The notes beneath the pieces were generated by a model. That model worked only from the letters and a program-made list of their open reading frames with translations, had not been told where the DNA came from and did no database searches. Below are positions 32,156-44,537 of a stretch of DNA of 64,000 nucleotides, in pieces. The DNA comes from Diphasiastrum complanatum (taxonomy: Eukaryota > Streptophyta > Lycopodiopsida > Lycopodiales > Lycopodiaceae). Made by a program: the position numbers and the translations under genes. How positions within the stretch are numbered: position 1 is the stretch's first letter; each line of letters opens with the position of its first letter. The DNA is taken from NCBI GenBank assembly GCA_029204225.1, contig CM055092.1, positions 13,938,059-14,002,058 on the forward strand. The letters run 5' to 3'.

Positions 32156-34192
32156 TCACAAGGTAAGCTCCTTGAGCTCTGCATCGGCACTTGAATTCAC
32201 CTTTGATGTAGAGACTATAGGCAATGTTGGCTCCATTTGTTCCCGTGTTAGCTGGTCTGTCATTGTTGGCTGTCCTTCGTTAAATAGGTGAATGAGATTG
32301 GGAGGAATGGTTGGCTCAGGTTCATTTGTGTCGTTCTTTTCTAGTTGGTCCCCTGGCACAGCTCTGATGACACAAGGTCTCCTACCATTATATAATAACA
32401 CAAGGTTAACCCCTTTTGCCAAGAAGGCCACCACATGTTTGTTAAACCAGCTTAATCCCAAAATAGCGTCGAAGGCATCCATCTTCAAGATTGTGAATGT
32501 TAGTCGATTCTTCCAGGCTCCCAGAGAGATTGGTAAGTTGGTTGCCAATCTACAAGTGGTCATTGTACCTTTCGCGGTCTCCACACAAATAGGAGTCACA
32601 TTTTCTTCACATTGGATGTCCAATTTCCATGTCAGTTTTTCTGACAAGTAGTTATGTGACGCCCCTAGGTCTACCATGAAGTAAATGATCCTGCCTTGAA
32701 TACAGCCTTTCAGGTACAATAACTTGGATCCTCTCGCAGGAGTCGCCATAAGATGTTCACGATAAGCCGCGAGTGCCCCTATCTGTTGCAAGGCATTCAG
32801 GTCAGACTCCGTCAAATCCGTTTCTGGGTCCTCTTCATCATCTTGTTCACCATCTTCTTGATCAAATGCCTCTCTCTCCATCCTATCAAATCCTTCAATG
32901 GCAGCCATGATTTGCTTATTCAATGGTTTGGGACATGACCTCCAAGAGTGACCTTGCTGATGACAGTTGAAGCAACGCATGGAACTACCCACTGTTGGTG
33001 AGATGTTGCTGTAACTAGCTGAAGGTCCAACATTGTTTCTTCTCTGGAACATGTTCCCTCCATTGTTGCCTTGGTTGCCAAACCCTGTTTTTGTTGGGAA
33101 TTTGTTCACGCTACTCGAGGCTTGGTTGCCATTTGGAGCTGAGTCCCCCCTTGAAAAGAAGCTCGGACTCGGTCTGGATCCACTAAATACTCTTGTTGAG
33201 GTTGCGGGAGTAGCTGGTGCCAATGTGCTCTCATAATCACAAACCATTTCAGCCGCTCGAATAGTTGAATTGAAATCATGGGGCATGTAGCTGTCTATCG
33301 CACGTCGGGTCCAGGATTGCATTCCAGACAATAGGTAATGAGTTTTGTCCGCCTCGGACATATCTTTAATAACCCATACACTCTGTCTGAATCTATTGAG
33401 GTACTCTCGCAATGACCCTTTCTGTTTGAGCCCCGATAATTCTGTCCTCAATCTCATGTGTGAATCCTTCGGTATGAACTCCTCTCGTAACGCGGCTTTG
33501 AATGCGTCCCATGTTTGAAAATGCATTCCTGCCATCCGGTACCAATTTGTAGTGTAGCCCTCAAAATATGCTAATGCCAAGTCAGTTCTTTCTTCCTCAG
33601 GAGTGTTCATTAGACAGAAGTAATGGTCCATGTGAAACAACCAATCTTCCACAACTCGAATGTCACGCTCTCCTTTGAAAGTAGGTGGTGCTTTCACTTT
33701 GGCAGTCTTTCTTGGGCCCTCCGTGGTTCGCACTCGTGGTTCTCTTGGTATCTGTGGAGGAGGCGCCACTGCATTCTCCCTAGTTGCTTCCAACTCTTCA
33801 AACCTGGCTTCGAGCTGTGTTAGCCCGTCTCTCATTTCTCTAGCAAGGTTAATTTGAGTAAGATTCATGGCTCGCAAGGATGTTTGCCATTCTTTCCTTT
33901 CGGTTTCTCTATCCTTCTTCACCTCGCTAAGCATAGCCGTCATTGCGCTTGATAAGTATTGCCGCATCTTCACTTCAAAGAGGTCCTGTTGCGCCTATGA
34001 CAAGGGTTCATCTCTTGGTGTAGGTACAGAAGTGCCACCCATCTCTTCTTGGAGAGGCGCCACTGTGGAGTGCATACGCTCTTTCTTTCTCGACTTGGAC
34101 TTGGTGCCATCTCGATGCATGCGAGAGCTGTATTCTCGAGCCAGCTCTTCTCCGTCCGTCAATGCTCGTAACTCTTCAAGATGGTCCTCCAT
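32156..34192 (-). pseudogene. Gag-protease of gag-only element copy 2, one nonsense codon
   Basis: The original start is the ATG at 34190-34192 (MEDHLEELRALTDGEEL). A TAG at 33995-33997 stands where copy 1 has GAG, leaving a 65-codon N-terminal piece and 605 open codons (32156-33973) in the same frame. The domains match copy 1: gag capsid region, CCHC knuckle (CFNCHQQGHSWRSC), and a protease-like domain again with VDLGASHNYL and AILGLSWF. The frame ends after the first C-terminal repeat unit because the second unit has a deletion near 32140. This copy shows the Gag N-terminus that copy 1 has lost. Confidence 0.85.
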
Positions 34193-35023
34193 TATAGTCA
34201 GAGGTGTACTTCCAACAGATTATCGCTTCAATCCTTTTTATATTTGAAGCTGTCTCTTCTGTCAGCCAAGCCCCACAACTCTCTTTTCTTCTTTATTAAA
34301 TCAGCTTCAATGAAAATATCCCTTCCTCAAACTTAGCACGCCCACATCACCTGAGAGCCAAGTAGGAACCAGGTCATTTGTGTCCAAGCAAGCACACAAC
34401 AAACGGAACATACCAACCAAAGCAAACACAGAGGATCCCTCTCAAGCCACAAACCCCCCTGAGACCGGACGTAGGACCTTTGCCTAGCCGCGCCCACACA
34501 AATCTATCACAGAATTAGCCCACGGGAAAACATCCATCCAACCATCCGTGCTTTCACCATTAAGCAGCACATTGCCTCAGTCACGCCCCACCACTTTTGG
34601 GTCGATAGCCCTTATAGCTAAACGATCGGCAGCTATCCCGCACCGGCAGCTAACCACCCGTGCTTTACACTCAAATTCAAGCAGCATCTCTGTATCAATG
34701 GTTAACTCGTACAGTTCGAATATGTCGCCCCGCACCCCACAAGGTACAAACCGTGCTTTCACCTACCTAGGCAGCACTTTGCCTCATCCGTCCTACGTGC
34801 AAACAGTGCCAGTCCCGAACGGCGAGAACTGACTGTGCTTACACCTCGAGGGCAGCACTTTGACTCATCAAGTCCCCCGTTCTGCCGACCACCCCGACCG
34901 TGGACGCACCCGTGCTTACACTGTGGGCAGCACCTTGCGCAACGGTTGTCCTGACAAATCCCAAAACGTGGCCATCCCTGTGAGACTTGCGTAGCTGACC
35001 GGCTAGTCGGCTCTGATACCACA
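34193..35023 (-). other. Leader and primer-binding site of gag-only copy 2
   Basis: It contains the same CCGTGCTT repeats as copy 1 (about 34546, 34657, 34751, 34835 and 34910). It also keeps a ~390-bp segment next to gag (34051-34441) that copy 1 lacks. The primer-binding site at 35009-35021 reads TGGTATCAGAGCC on the element's strand, two bases from the LTR. Confidence 0.8.
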
Positions 35024-35952
35024 TGTTGCGCCGACACCTCAAAGGGTGCTGGGACTTGAGCAGTTTCCCCAACACGCGCTTAAGTCTAACATTCATCCAT
35101 CATGCCCTTATGTAAAAGCCAACTCATGAACGTAACAAGCTTAACCATTCAGACTTAAGAAAACTGGAATCCCAACCAACCCGAAAGCCAACTCAGAATC
35201 CGTCCCCAAAAGGTAACCAAAGGCAAAGACAAGTCACACATGAAACCCAAGGCATAGTGGTTGCCAAATTGACCAATTGGCATAGCGGCAATCCCCATGT
35301 CGATGACAGGGACCCTTAGGCGCCAGTGACGCAAAAAGGTTGTTGTAAGGGTCCTTCCACTTGGACCAGTCCCAGAGGCGAAACCGAAATGGTAATCATC
35401 CCCAAGGATCAACTTTATTAGATTTGAAAGAGGTTACATTCATACATAGACTGACCGGTCTCGGGGCCACCAACACGTGCTGGGCATTGTGCCTGGCTCG
35501 TGCTGGAAGAGGGAGCTGAGACCTGGCGACTGGATTCCTGGCGCTGGTTGAGCTGTCCAAGTTTCTGTCTGCCGGATTCCTCCTATAGTTCTACTGTGAT
35601 TCGGCGCACCCCCTCTGGTTTGAAACATAGTGCTTTTTGGTAAAGCACGCTTTTTAGGACTTAGTTTTTATTTTGTTGATTAAGCCTGGCAAGCCTGGCA
35701 AGCCTGGCAGAATCAGTCTGGCTCCCGGACATGGGTCCCGGGAGCCGTCTCGGCGGTCGAATCAACTTGCTTTCCTGACTAGGTCATGACTCGAGCTCCA
35801 GAGCTAGCTCATGACTTTGTGACTACTTGACTGGCTCACCAGAGGTCGGAGGCTCAGTCCTTGACGTTCTAACTTGCTCTGGGACCTTAGAGAGTGTCAC
35901 CCCTTTGAGTCTTACGGGGCATGCTAGGTGCACCCGAGTCAGCTTTACAACA
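35024..35952 (-). repeat. 5' LTR of gag-only copy 2
   Basis: 929 bp from tgttgcgccgacacc to agctttacaaca, full length. A few per cent divergent from the copy 1 LTRs, with an extra 9-bp repeat (gcctggcaa) near 35690. Confidence 0.9.
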
Positions 35953-36199
35953 CCTTTTTGCGGGACTTTTAATGTCGCAGGGCCTAAATGTCAAGTTAGT
36001 GAATAAAGTTGGGTTTCCCTCCAATTTTGATGGTTCCCACACTTTTTTAAATTTGAATAAAAAGAGAGGCAAGACTGGACCAATAGGGTTCAAAGGTGAG
36101 GATCCTCCTCTCTACTATAAAAAGGGACCAACTCAAGTTGCTCCTCATGTTCATTTCCTCATTTCAATAAAAGCAGATTGGTTCTCTTTAGAAATGGAT

Positions 36200-37080
36200 T
36201 GATGAATGTCCTTGCTCTTCCTCTCTTTTCCTCCATTTCTCATGCTTTCTTTGGATTTTGCTGATTGTTGGATCTGATCATTATTGGGATTGCTATTTCT
36301 TATGCCTTTTGTGAGAGAGAAAGGGAGAGAGAGAAAAGTAAGTTTCTATCATTGTTGTGGATTTAGGGTTAATGGATGTAGTGTTAATGCTTAATGTTAA
36401 TGGATGTTAGTGTTAGATCCTCCATTCATGTTGAAATCTGAGCTATACTATCGCTCTCACGGGAACGAACCTACACATGACAACTAACTCCATCTCTTTG
36501 ATGCCAGATTGACTAGATCTTGGATTCAGGTTAGGTAGGAAAGAAACCCACTACAATTTACATCTTAATATTGACTATGACTTTTGTTTCTCTATGAGAT
36601 TTTGATATTTACGTAATTACTTGAATTTGAAATCCTTGTCCGAGACTCATCTGTCGATAACACTCTTTCACCCACTCTTTTCTAGGGGAGTCTGTGTGCA
36701 ACCCACTTCAATTTATTGTCAGTATGCATGCCCTAGTCCCCTCAGGGATAAGTGTTTCTATCGGGTGTGTTGGAGGTCTATTGTCAGTGGTCTCAACTCA
36801 TCTATCTTGAGGGGTATTCTCATGATATCTAGACTGTAGGTCTATATTCTCACTAGTTTGGGCTTCCTGATTGGCTAGTCCATAACGGTGTATATTTGAC
36901 GCACTACCATGTGTCCCTCCATAATCCTCTACAAAGTCAGGTTATAACTCAACATTACTTGGCACTCTCCCTTCCTTAGCACATTCTGCTTCGGGTAACT
37001 TTGAGGGTACAACTCTTTTGTAGGTGTCATGTGGTAGTCTTGTATGATGTAATTCTTTCATACTTGGCAACTCATGCCTT
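36200..37080. other. Unassigned stretch after family F
   Basis: No recognisable coding. It may include the end of the F LTR. Contains 'ttaatggatg' phrases in tandem near 36365-36405, a minor duplication. Confidence 0.35.
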
Positions 37081-39580
37081 AGTATATGTCAGCTACTATC
37101 TGCCATCAAATTTTTCATGGCTTGACATTCACATGTGGCGATGTGTGCTTTCTCTACAATCGTGGCTCTAGATATCGCCTCTTCCAATGATGAGACTCTA
37201 TATTGGCATACCACTAGCTACATATTACCTCATAGTCCTCTTAAAATCTACCAAGTAGTATTTGAAGGTGTAATTTCATCGTAAAACTCAAGTCCAATTG
37301 GTGCACTAATTCTCTGAATCATCTAGCATACTGACACATAGTTTTTATAGATTTTTTGTTGTATGGTAGCTAGTGCAAATTTCAAACTATCTAGATTATA
37401 AGTGCCTCTAAATTCTCAAAAGAATTCTTGATAGTACTCTTCAAGTGTGATGATAGAAGCTCTAGGTAGAGTATGGTACCATCTCTTGGTTGTTCCTACC
37501 AAATTAGTGGTGAACAACATCATCTGATGTGCAAGACTCACCCTATTCATGAGCATTAGTGTTTCAAAATCCTCGACATGCTCATGGGCATATTCATCCT
37601 CGCTCCCATGAAATGGCAATAAGGTGCCTACTATTTCAGGTATCCCGCCGGTGTCATTGGGACAACTATTGGCTCGGTGAACCTCCTTACCCTCGGAGTG
37701 ATAGGCGTAGGGCTAGGTGCTTGCACAATTGGGTGAGCTGTAGGCAGATCATCATTCTTAGCTAAAATTTCTTCCACAACATTCTCCTTGTCATGGTTGG
37801 TCTCGGTCGAATTTAAGTTCAATTCAACTTCACTCTTTGCCATTGTTTTCCAATCAAAGACTGGGTCCTCACCTATGAGTTCTTCCTCATGTCCTTCGTC
37901 CAAATTTTAGCTTTGCTTTTAGACATGGCTTCCCACCCATATACTTTGTCTTCCTTCTCTAGAGTTGGCTCAATTTCATTTTACGACGTGGTTTCGCACT
38001 CAGACCTATCACTATAACTCTCAATTGGGTTAAGAATCTTCTCCTCACTATCATATTGTGTCGAGGGCTCATTTAGCTCTACTTCTGGTGGGCGGTCATC
38101 CTTGTGGGTATTTGATGTGTTTTCCATTTTTGTAGTGATAGTGCTATTTCTATTTGTAGGTAAGCCATCCCCCTAATTTTCAAGGAGAATTGGCATTGTG
38201 AGCTCTTGTGGTGATTGTTCTTGAGTGTCAGCCACTTTTGTGGATAGGGGAGGTGGATCTCCTACTAAGCCTCCTCTGCTATCTATGGTTGGACTTGGTT
38301 CTCTAGGCACTAGGTTGGCCTCTTGCAACAAAACTTTTATAGCCAGGTCTAGTTATGTATATGAGAATACATCTAGTTGAGTGGTGGCCGACTATAGCTC
38401 TAGGTGAAATTCGCTCAAGAGTTTCTCTAGTATGATGTGTTTGTCTTGAACGTCTATGTCCTCCATCTCTGATTTTCTTGGCCTAAGATAATTTGGTTGT
38501 GTATCCTCTTCATCATTATTAAGGTTTTCTAAGAATAGATTAATGGTTTCCTCAAACTTGTTGTTAGATTCCATAGATGTGTCTCTACATTCGTATTCTT
38601 GATCCAAGGTGGAGTAGCTCTCTATCTCTTCTTTTGAGGTATTCAATGGTGGAAACTTCATCAACTGACCTCTGATAAGGTGAGATACCTAGGGACCAAA
38701 GGTTTGGGACACTATAACTAGTGCTTGGGATAAAATTGTTTCATTGATATCTCCTAAACACTTGAGTAGTGATATATTCTTAGTCATGACATCGTGATTT
38801 TCCCGATCTTGTCTAATGAATGTTTAGGATGTGGACTTCATCTAGGACCGGAGTCTATGGCTTGGCAGACAATGGTCCTAACCATCATACTTCTTCTAGA
38901 AATCTCCTTTGAGTAATTGGTATCACAACAATTTCCATAGTCCAACTAGGAGCTCTACCATTTTGAGATATGAGGCCTTGATCCATTATAGTAGGGGTGT
39001 GTGGTACCTCAAGCCCATTCTACGGATATTGGAGAGCAGGTTGGCTAAGTCGTGGCTCCCTAACAAACTAGTAGTGGGATTAGTGCTTGTGTGATGCTAA
39101 CCACCTTGTCTAGTGGCCACGTCGTAATCTCACTTGTGTAGTGAAGTCGTTTGGTTCCAGTCATGGTATCCCTATAACGTCCTATCTAGGGTGGTACTCC
39201 TTTCTATTAGATAAAGTTCAACTGGTATAGTGTGCGAGATTCGTGTTTCTCCCAACTCATCTCATAGATCTCTCAAACTTCGTTAACTAGTTCTGCGTAC
39301 TAGCTCTACCAAGTCAATAGTTTGTTGGATTTTTACTGGTCCATACCATGCATGATATTCATCGGTATTCATTGGTGCTACATACCAAGTTCCATTCCTC
39401 CTGGATGCTAGTGTTGGGGGAGCATAGGGTGGTGGTGCAGGCTGGACGACATAATTCAGTTCGAATTTTGGTCTTGAAGTTTGGGGCCTAATCTTGATCC
39501 TTTGCTTTACGACAAACCTCATGTTGCACAATCTCTTGCATATTGGTTGGGTATCAGTTTTGTTTTTGATCAGCTCCTTC
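37080..39580 (-). pseudogene. Decayed Ty3/gypsy-like gag relic
   Basis: On the minus strand an interrupted series of open stretches reads, from right to left: a Pro-rich segment (39283-39531, VVQPAPPPYAPP); acidic segments (38392-38664, 37631-37903); then a gag-like core at 37416-37619 with AHEHVEDFETLMLM and LVGTTKRWYHTLPRASI. Farther left, frameshifted readings contain LEEAISRATIVEKAHIATC. 'F-G-EDEYAHEHVEDF...W' resembles the Retrotrans_gag domain. Many stops and shifts mean it cannot be expressed. No LTR pair was found for it. Confidence 0.5.
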
Positions 39581-42500
39581 TGTGAAGTTCAAGTCCTATA
39601 TGAAACCTAGGGCAACCAGTGCATTGCGTATGCGTATTGCATAGGCACCTCCCCTCGTATTACCCAACAATGATGAGTACAAATGTATTCTGAGGCCAAG
39701 ACAAGAAAATCTTGGCACTGATTTCTATGGCAAGGTTTCTTGGTTGTATCTCTCTAGCAGTGCTATCGAAGGCTATTATGTCTATGGTTGTGGGTCCTAC
39801 AACTCGTATCACCAAACAATATCATCGGTGTGGGTTGATCAAACGTGCCCCGTCCATTTCTTATCTCAATGCTCCTGGTAAGTCTATTGATGGAGTGCAT
39901 ACTTAAAAGGCAATATGTTTTCAAGATAGAAAATACTTGCGAGTGTCCACAACTTAACTCTTTCTATACCATTTGTGCATGTATTACTTGTTCAATTTGT
40001 AGAGATGTAGTAATAGTTGTACAATTTAATAGCATAACCTTGTGATCCTCCTCCTAGCTACACTACATGTGTATACATGTAAAAGAAATAAAGTGATTCC
40101 TCTATAATCAACTTGATTACAAATGCTATACAACCATTGAATTAAAGTTCTATAGAGTCCTTTCTAATAGCTTCTCACACATTTAAATAAAACATAGTTT
40201 GTTTAAATAATGCCCGTTCTTACGTCTATACATCGTTACCAAAAGACTTGTATGGATAGTAGTTCATTTGTAATCCGTACAGTCATATGAGTTGTATGTC
40301 CATACATGCCTTTATAGTTTAAAAAATAGTAGACTTATGAATATCCATTTGTATGGGGGTACAAGTATGGGTAGTTGTACATGTATGAGAAAAAGCTCTA
40401 CTAGTGCTTGTAAAAGAGCTATTGTCTAACCTTGTAAAAGACCTAAGAAAACATAAAAATGAATAGGTGAAATATTGCAATAACAAATATAAGCACAAAT
40501 TTTGAACTAAAACAAGCTATATAAGAATTGAATCTATATGCAATTTATAACTCAACCTTGCCTTTAAAAGGACACTTCATCTCTAACATAATCATTGCGA
40601 TAGCCTAATGCTATTGAGGCAAAGCTAAAAATAAACAATGGAATTCACCTCTAGGAGTGTTGTATATCATGCATGTGTTGGAAATTAAGCACACAGTTGT
40701 CTCCTTGGTGCTTATCTAATTAGGTGACAATTATTTATTGTAATTAATACACGGATGAAATCTATAAATAGATCATCCAAGCATAGATTGTTAGTTGCTC
40801 CGTCCATGAGACGCATTATTTGAGCCTCCCAATTACGCCGTCAATTTTTTGTTGTAATTGCTATCTGTATTGTGCTTCAGTGTAATATAGCAGCAACACG
40901 TTTTTATCTGTGTACAACGTAGATTTGTTGTGATTGAATGCACTTTCATTGTTGTTTAATCGCGCTTGTATACTCACTCTAATCAGAACATGGACGTCTA
41001 CGACTGTTCAATTTATGATCAGACGATGGCTATCTTTGACGCTTGAGGAACTCGCGATATCATACTGCTCTTCCATTTGTTTCAAACTATACTTCACATT
41101 GAATCTGATTTTAGTAGTACCACACCCAAACCATCTCTAATCTCTTCGGTGGACTGTACTCTTGTTTTAGAGTATGAATTAATTTTTAAGATCCTGTTGG
41201 GCAATCAGAACACATAAAGCTATGATTATCTTCAGCATAAACTGTCTATTAGACTGGTTTTGCACCTAGCAACTGATTAGAACGGGAGAACCGTTCCACA
41301 ATATTCCTGCTCTCTTCTCCGTTCTCGTTCTTCCTATCTCCCTTGCCCCATTAGCACGAACTTCACATAAGCTTATAGAAAAGTTTACAAGTGCACTTGA
41401 AGGGTACATTAAAACAATGGAATACTCTGTTCAAGGGTATATGAGCGAATGTCAAGCATAAACCAGATGTTACAGTATAAAAGTTATTTACCTATAAATA
41501 TGTGTTGCTCTACAAGGGTTTCACATATGTTCGATAACATGTCGTGTCAGGTTTGATAACATGTCATATACGTCAATGACCATATAAAAGTTATGTAATC
41601 TTACATGCACTACGCTCTACAAGGGCTTTTCATATGACCGGTCCCCTTTCCATCAAATCACTTCCGGTAACGAATTCCATATACTCAAAGGTTGTTTTCA
41701 TTTAAATTTTATTTCATGGTGGGAGTGTATGGGACAATTCGGTATACTTTCAAATACTAGGCATGGACCTAAGGAAGGCCTACAATTGCAATCACAATGC
41801 CACCTCATTTTGCCCACTCCACTTTTCTCATGAAACTATTCATGCTTTAGAACAAGAAGTAAGGTATGCATCATATCCAACACTCCATAAGCTGCACAAC
41901 ATGTTGGGTGTGGCATCTTCATCTCTAACAACACCACCTAAAGTCTAATTTATAAGCAATAGAAATTGGATAGTCACACATGCAATGTTTCCACCTTACT
42001 TCGACAAAAAGTTGCAATTGCATTGTGGAGGGATTTGAATTTCACAGTCACACTCTCGTCACCCGTGCATGCGAGGTTTTGGTGTGGATTGGAATTTGTA
42101 GTCGGTGGATTGAAGCAACCCACTCAAGGATCTTTGGAGTCTATTTCAGATTGGGATTCGGAAGCTAGGTGTCTAAGCCTCAACGGAGACGCAGGACCCA
42201 GAACGGGCCTGAAAAGACAAGAACGTGGAGGAATGGCCCCTGGTGGAGTAATAAGATCTCGTGACAGCTGCAGGTGGAAGATCCTTGGGTACTGAGAGGT
42301 GGGTTAGCGGCAGACATTGGATCAGGACAAAGTGCCAGGCCTCAACACAATCGCAATTTTGGAAAGGACTCTCTTTCAAACTTTCAGTGACCAGTCTCAG
42401 CTCTGCCATCGCTGCTTCATCATGATTCGTGAAGCAGCAGCGACGATGATCGACGATTCGACGTCATTCTCGTGCATTTGTCACGGGTTAGAATTGCCGA

Positions 42501-43039
42501 GTCGTCCCGTATCTCAGTGGCACACTACAATTCTAAGCTCGCTTTGACGCGTGGCTATCATCCAAGTGGACGGAGGAGCTGGTGCTCATTCTATGTGGGA
42601 GTGTGTGGGAGTGGGGGAAGTGTAAGCTTTTAGACCTTGAAGTCTGTGAGGTGTCTTATCCAATTTTGTTTAGCAGTTGCATGAAAAATGAGGAGTTACA
42701 CAAAAGCCATGAGCCCAAATTCCAATCATTTTTATAGGAAAATGAGGAGGCATTAAAGAATCTCCCCCCAAAACGGCCAAAGCAGCAGCTGAGCAGTCCC
42801 AAATCCTGCAAACTAATACTTTACCAAGATAGACACTTGTTCTTTAAACATGTGCCATAGTTTACGACGAATTGTTTGTTTGAATTGTGCCAACTCCACA
42901 TTGCACTTACATTCAAGTTATTTGTTTTGCAAGCCAATTTTCTAGAGAATCAAAACGCAAAGAATCTTACTAAAGAGTCTTTAACACCCTTTGCTCCATG
43001 TCATTTTGAGGTGATGCTTTTTGTAGTAGGTACTTACAC
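39581..43039. other. Intergenic stretch without a supported gene
   Basis: Both strands are broken by stops, and isolated readings of 60-110 codons have no recognised domains. It includes a possible small LTR (listed separately). There are also short direct repeats such as 'gataacatgtcgtgtcag' / 'gataacatgtcatatacg' (41530 and 41560). Otherwise I see nothing. Confidence 0.4.
40676..40917 (+). repeat. Possible small LTR (unconfirmed)
   Basis: Begins TGTTGGAAATTAAG and carries ctataaatag (about 40760-40769) in promoter-like position. It then runs through a T/G-rich part and ends near tgtgtacaac. No second copy, primer-binding site or target duplication was seen, so the call rests on composition and order only. 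Confidence 0.3.
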
Positions 43040-43042
43040 TTA

Positions 43043-43437
43043 GGGTGGTTTCACATGGAAGGGGGCCGAGTCTATTTCAAAATATGCCCTTACCCCCCAA
43101 TTTGAAAGCTCATGTCATCCCAAGTAAAACATCCTTTCATTTGGAAGCAAGGGCATTTGATACTTAAATTTAAATTAGATTAGGCATTTTTGTTTTCTAT
43201 CGGAAAAGAGAGAAAGGGCCCACCAATGGCACTAGGGCCACTCAAGATGGCTAGGGTATTCCCCTAGAATCTTAACTTATCTGAGGTTGGCACCTTTTAA
43301 TGCCACCTAAGATGCTAATTAAGGGCAACTTCCATTCCTTGTAAAATGGGGGGAGGCATCTTGAAGTGGCTTACATCAATCAAGGGTGAGTATTTTGACC
43401 CTTTGCGCCTACCCCCCACTCCATGTGAATACCACTC
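43043..43437. mobile_element. Tourist/PIF-Harbinger-like MITE
   Basis: The 395-bp element has imperfect inverted termini: GGGTGGTTTCACATGGAAG at the left and, read inwards, GAGTGGTATTCACATGGAG at the right. It is flanked by TTA on both sides (43040-43042 and 43438-43440), the target duplication typical of PIF/Harbinger elements. There is no coding. A diverged, left-truncated relative lies at 23272-23603. Confidence 0.8.
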
Positions 43438-43440
43438 TTA

Positions 43441-44264
43441 GAACAATAGAACAACACATTACATTTATCTATGATGGTCTGCACTCACGCCTAACAATTG
43501 CCAAAGTCAAGGCAAGCCTGTAGGGTGAGCCATGGCTGAAATGATAGGCAAACACATCATAATGGCAAGTACATGGCATGTCCTAGGGTACCTAAACACC
43601 TTCGAAACCTTTGTGGGTAGGGCATTACACCAATAAAAGGCCAAGCAACTTGCATGAGCAGGGCATTCTGAGCCCAAGGGAAGTTGACGGTTTTACATTT
43701 GGTAAAATCTTGAGCAAGAGTAACTGATGAAACCCACTAGGCCCATGGCCGAGGATAATATGTACTACTAAGTTACTTAATTTGATAAGCCACTTAGTAT
43801 GGACATAAAAGAATTGTTGACACTTTGTTCCCAATGATAATGATGTGTGGTATAGTAAAATGGAATCTCTTTATTTATTCAATTATGGAACGACATGATG
43901 TCTTCAGTTATGGCCTATAATGACCATATGGGCCACCTAGATCTAGTATTTGATGAGGATAGTGCCTATAAATTCATGATATTCCAAGTAATCTCAATGT
44001 ATTTTTAAGGCACAAGCTAGATTTGGCCCATAATGACCATGTGGGCCACTTATGACTAGTCAAGGCTCAAGCTTAGCTAAATTGTTTTCAATCCATAAGC
44101 TCTAGCTTTGGATTTTACTGTTCATACTAGTAGAGAGTAATTAGTAGGAAGTATACTCTCATTCGCCAAAACTAATTGGCAGTGAGATATATTCTTCAAG
44201 GACTGGCTAATATAGTATCTAGCCATTGATTTTAGATTTTGTGGCTTTGTATTAACTATGAAAT
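43441..44264. other. Intergenic stretch with a short direct repeat
   Basis: No gene recognised. A ~30-bp phrase of the form ataatgaccatatgggccac recurs at about 43918 and 44029 (112 bp apart). Confidence 0.4.
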
Positions 44265-44537
44265 GTCATATGATATATCATCTAATAGAATGTAACATCC
44301 ACAACCATGAGAAATTTTCGTCTTCAAATTCCAATAAGTGGTTTACAAAATTGGCCTACCCCAAGTGATTTGACCTAAAATAATGCTAGAATCACAAAGA
44401 TCCAATTTTTATACTTGAAAATGCAAGATTTGAGCTAGAAACACCTCCAAATCCACATAGAATTAATGGTGCCCTCAAATCCACCACTAGATTTGGAAAA
44501 TACTCCAACTTTGGCCTGTAACTTGCTCTGATACCAT
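44265..44537 (-). mobile_element. Leader and primer-binding site of a decayed copia
   Basis: The segment 44390-44537 resembles the leader of copia 2 next to its primer-binding site (61870-62018), including 'atcacaaagatccaatttt' and 'gagctagaaac'. It ends in gctctgatacca at 44526-44537, the initiator-Met tRNA site on the minus strand. Its outer part (44265-44390) is the left arm of an inverted repeat with 46245-46365. No gag of this orientation is left beside it. Confidence 0.65.

Larger units (their letters stand above)
31031..35952 (-). mobile_element. Gag-only LTR retrotransposon (TR-GAG type), copy 2
   Basis: A complete insertion with perfect target duplication ccttt at 31026-31030 and 35953-35957. 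Same organisation as copy 1: 3' LTR, 3' untranslated part, gag-protease, repeated leader, primer-binding site, 5' LTR. It sits in the family-F LTR. The exact target duplication proves that gag-only elements move as units and are not merely deletion remnants. Confidence 0.95.
30886..36200 (+). repeat. Family-F LTR, split by gag-only copy 2 (right end uncertain)
   Basis: Begins TGTTGGAGGGTTTGCGG. It continues to 31030, is interrupted by the 4.9-kb insertion with target duplication ccttt, and resumes at 35953. Downstream it has a promoter layout in the right order: ccaat at 36080-36084, ctataaaaag at about 36115-36124 and an AATAAA-type signal near 36164. The 3' end was not located and could lie several hundred bases further right. 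Confidence 0.5.

Noticed and set aside
34577-35096. Several frames of 60-110 codons in the gag-only leaders (also 3439-3988)
   Set aside because: They read the repeated leader and LTR on either strand and are open only because the units lack stops; nothing resembles a protein domain.
37631-39531. Host gene on the minus strand with Pro-rich N-terminus
   Set aside because: The open pieces are separated by stops without credible splice sites, and the left piece resembles retroelement Gag; called a relic.
41763-42547. Cluster of 60-110-codon frames
   Set aside because: No similarity recognised and they overlap on both strands without a consistent frame.
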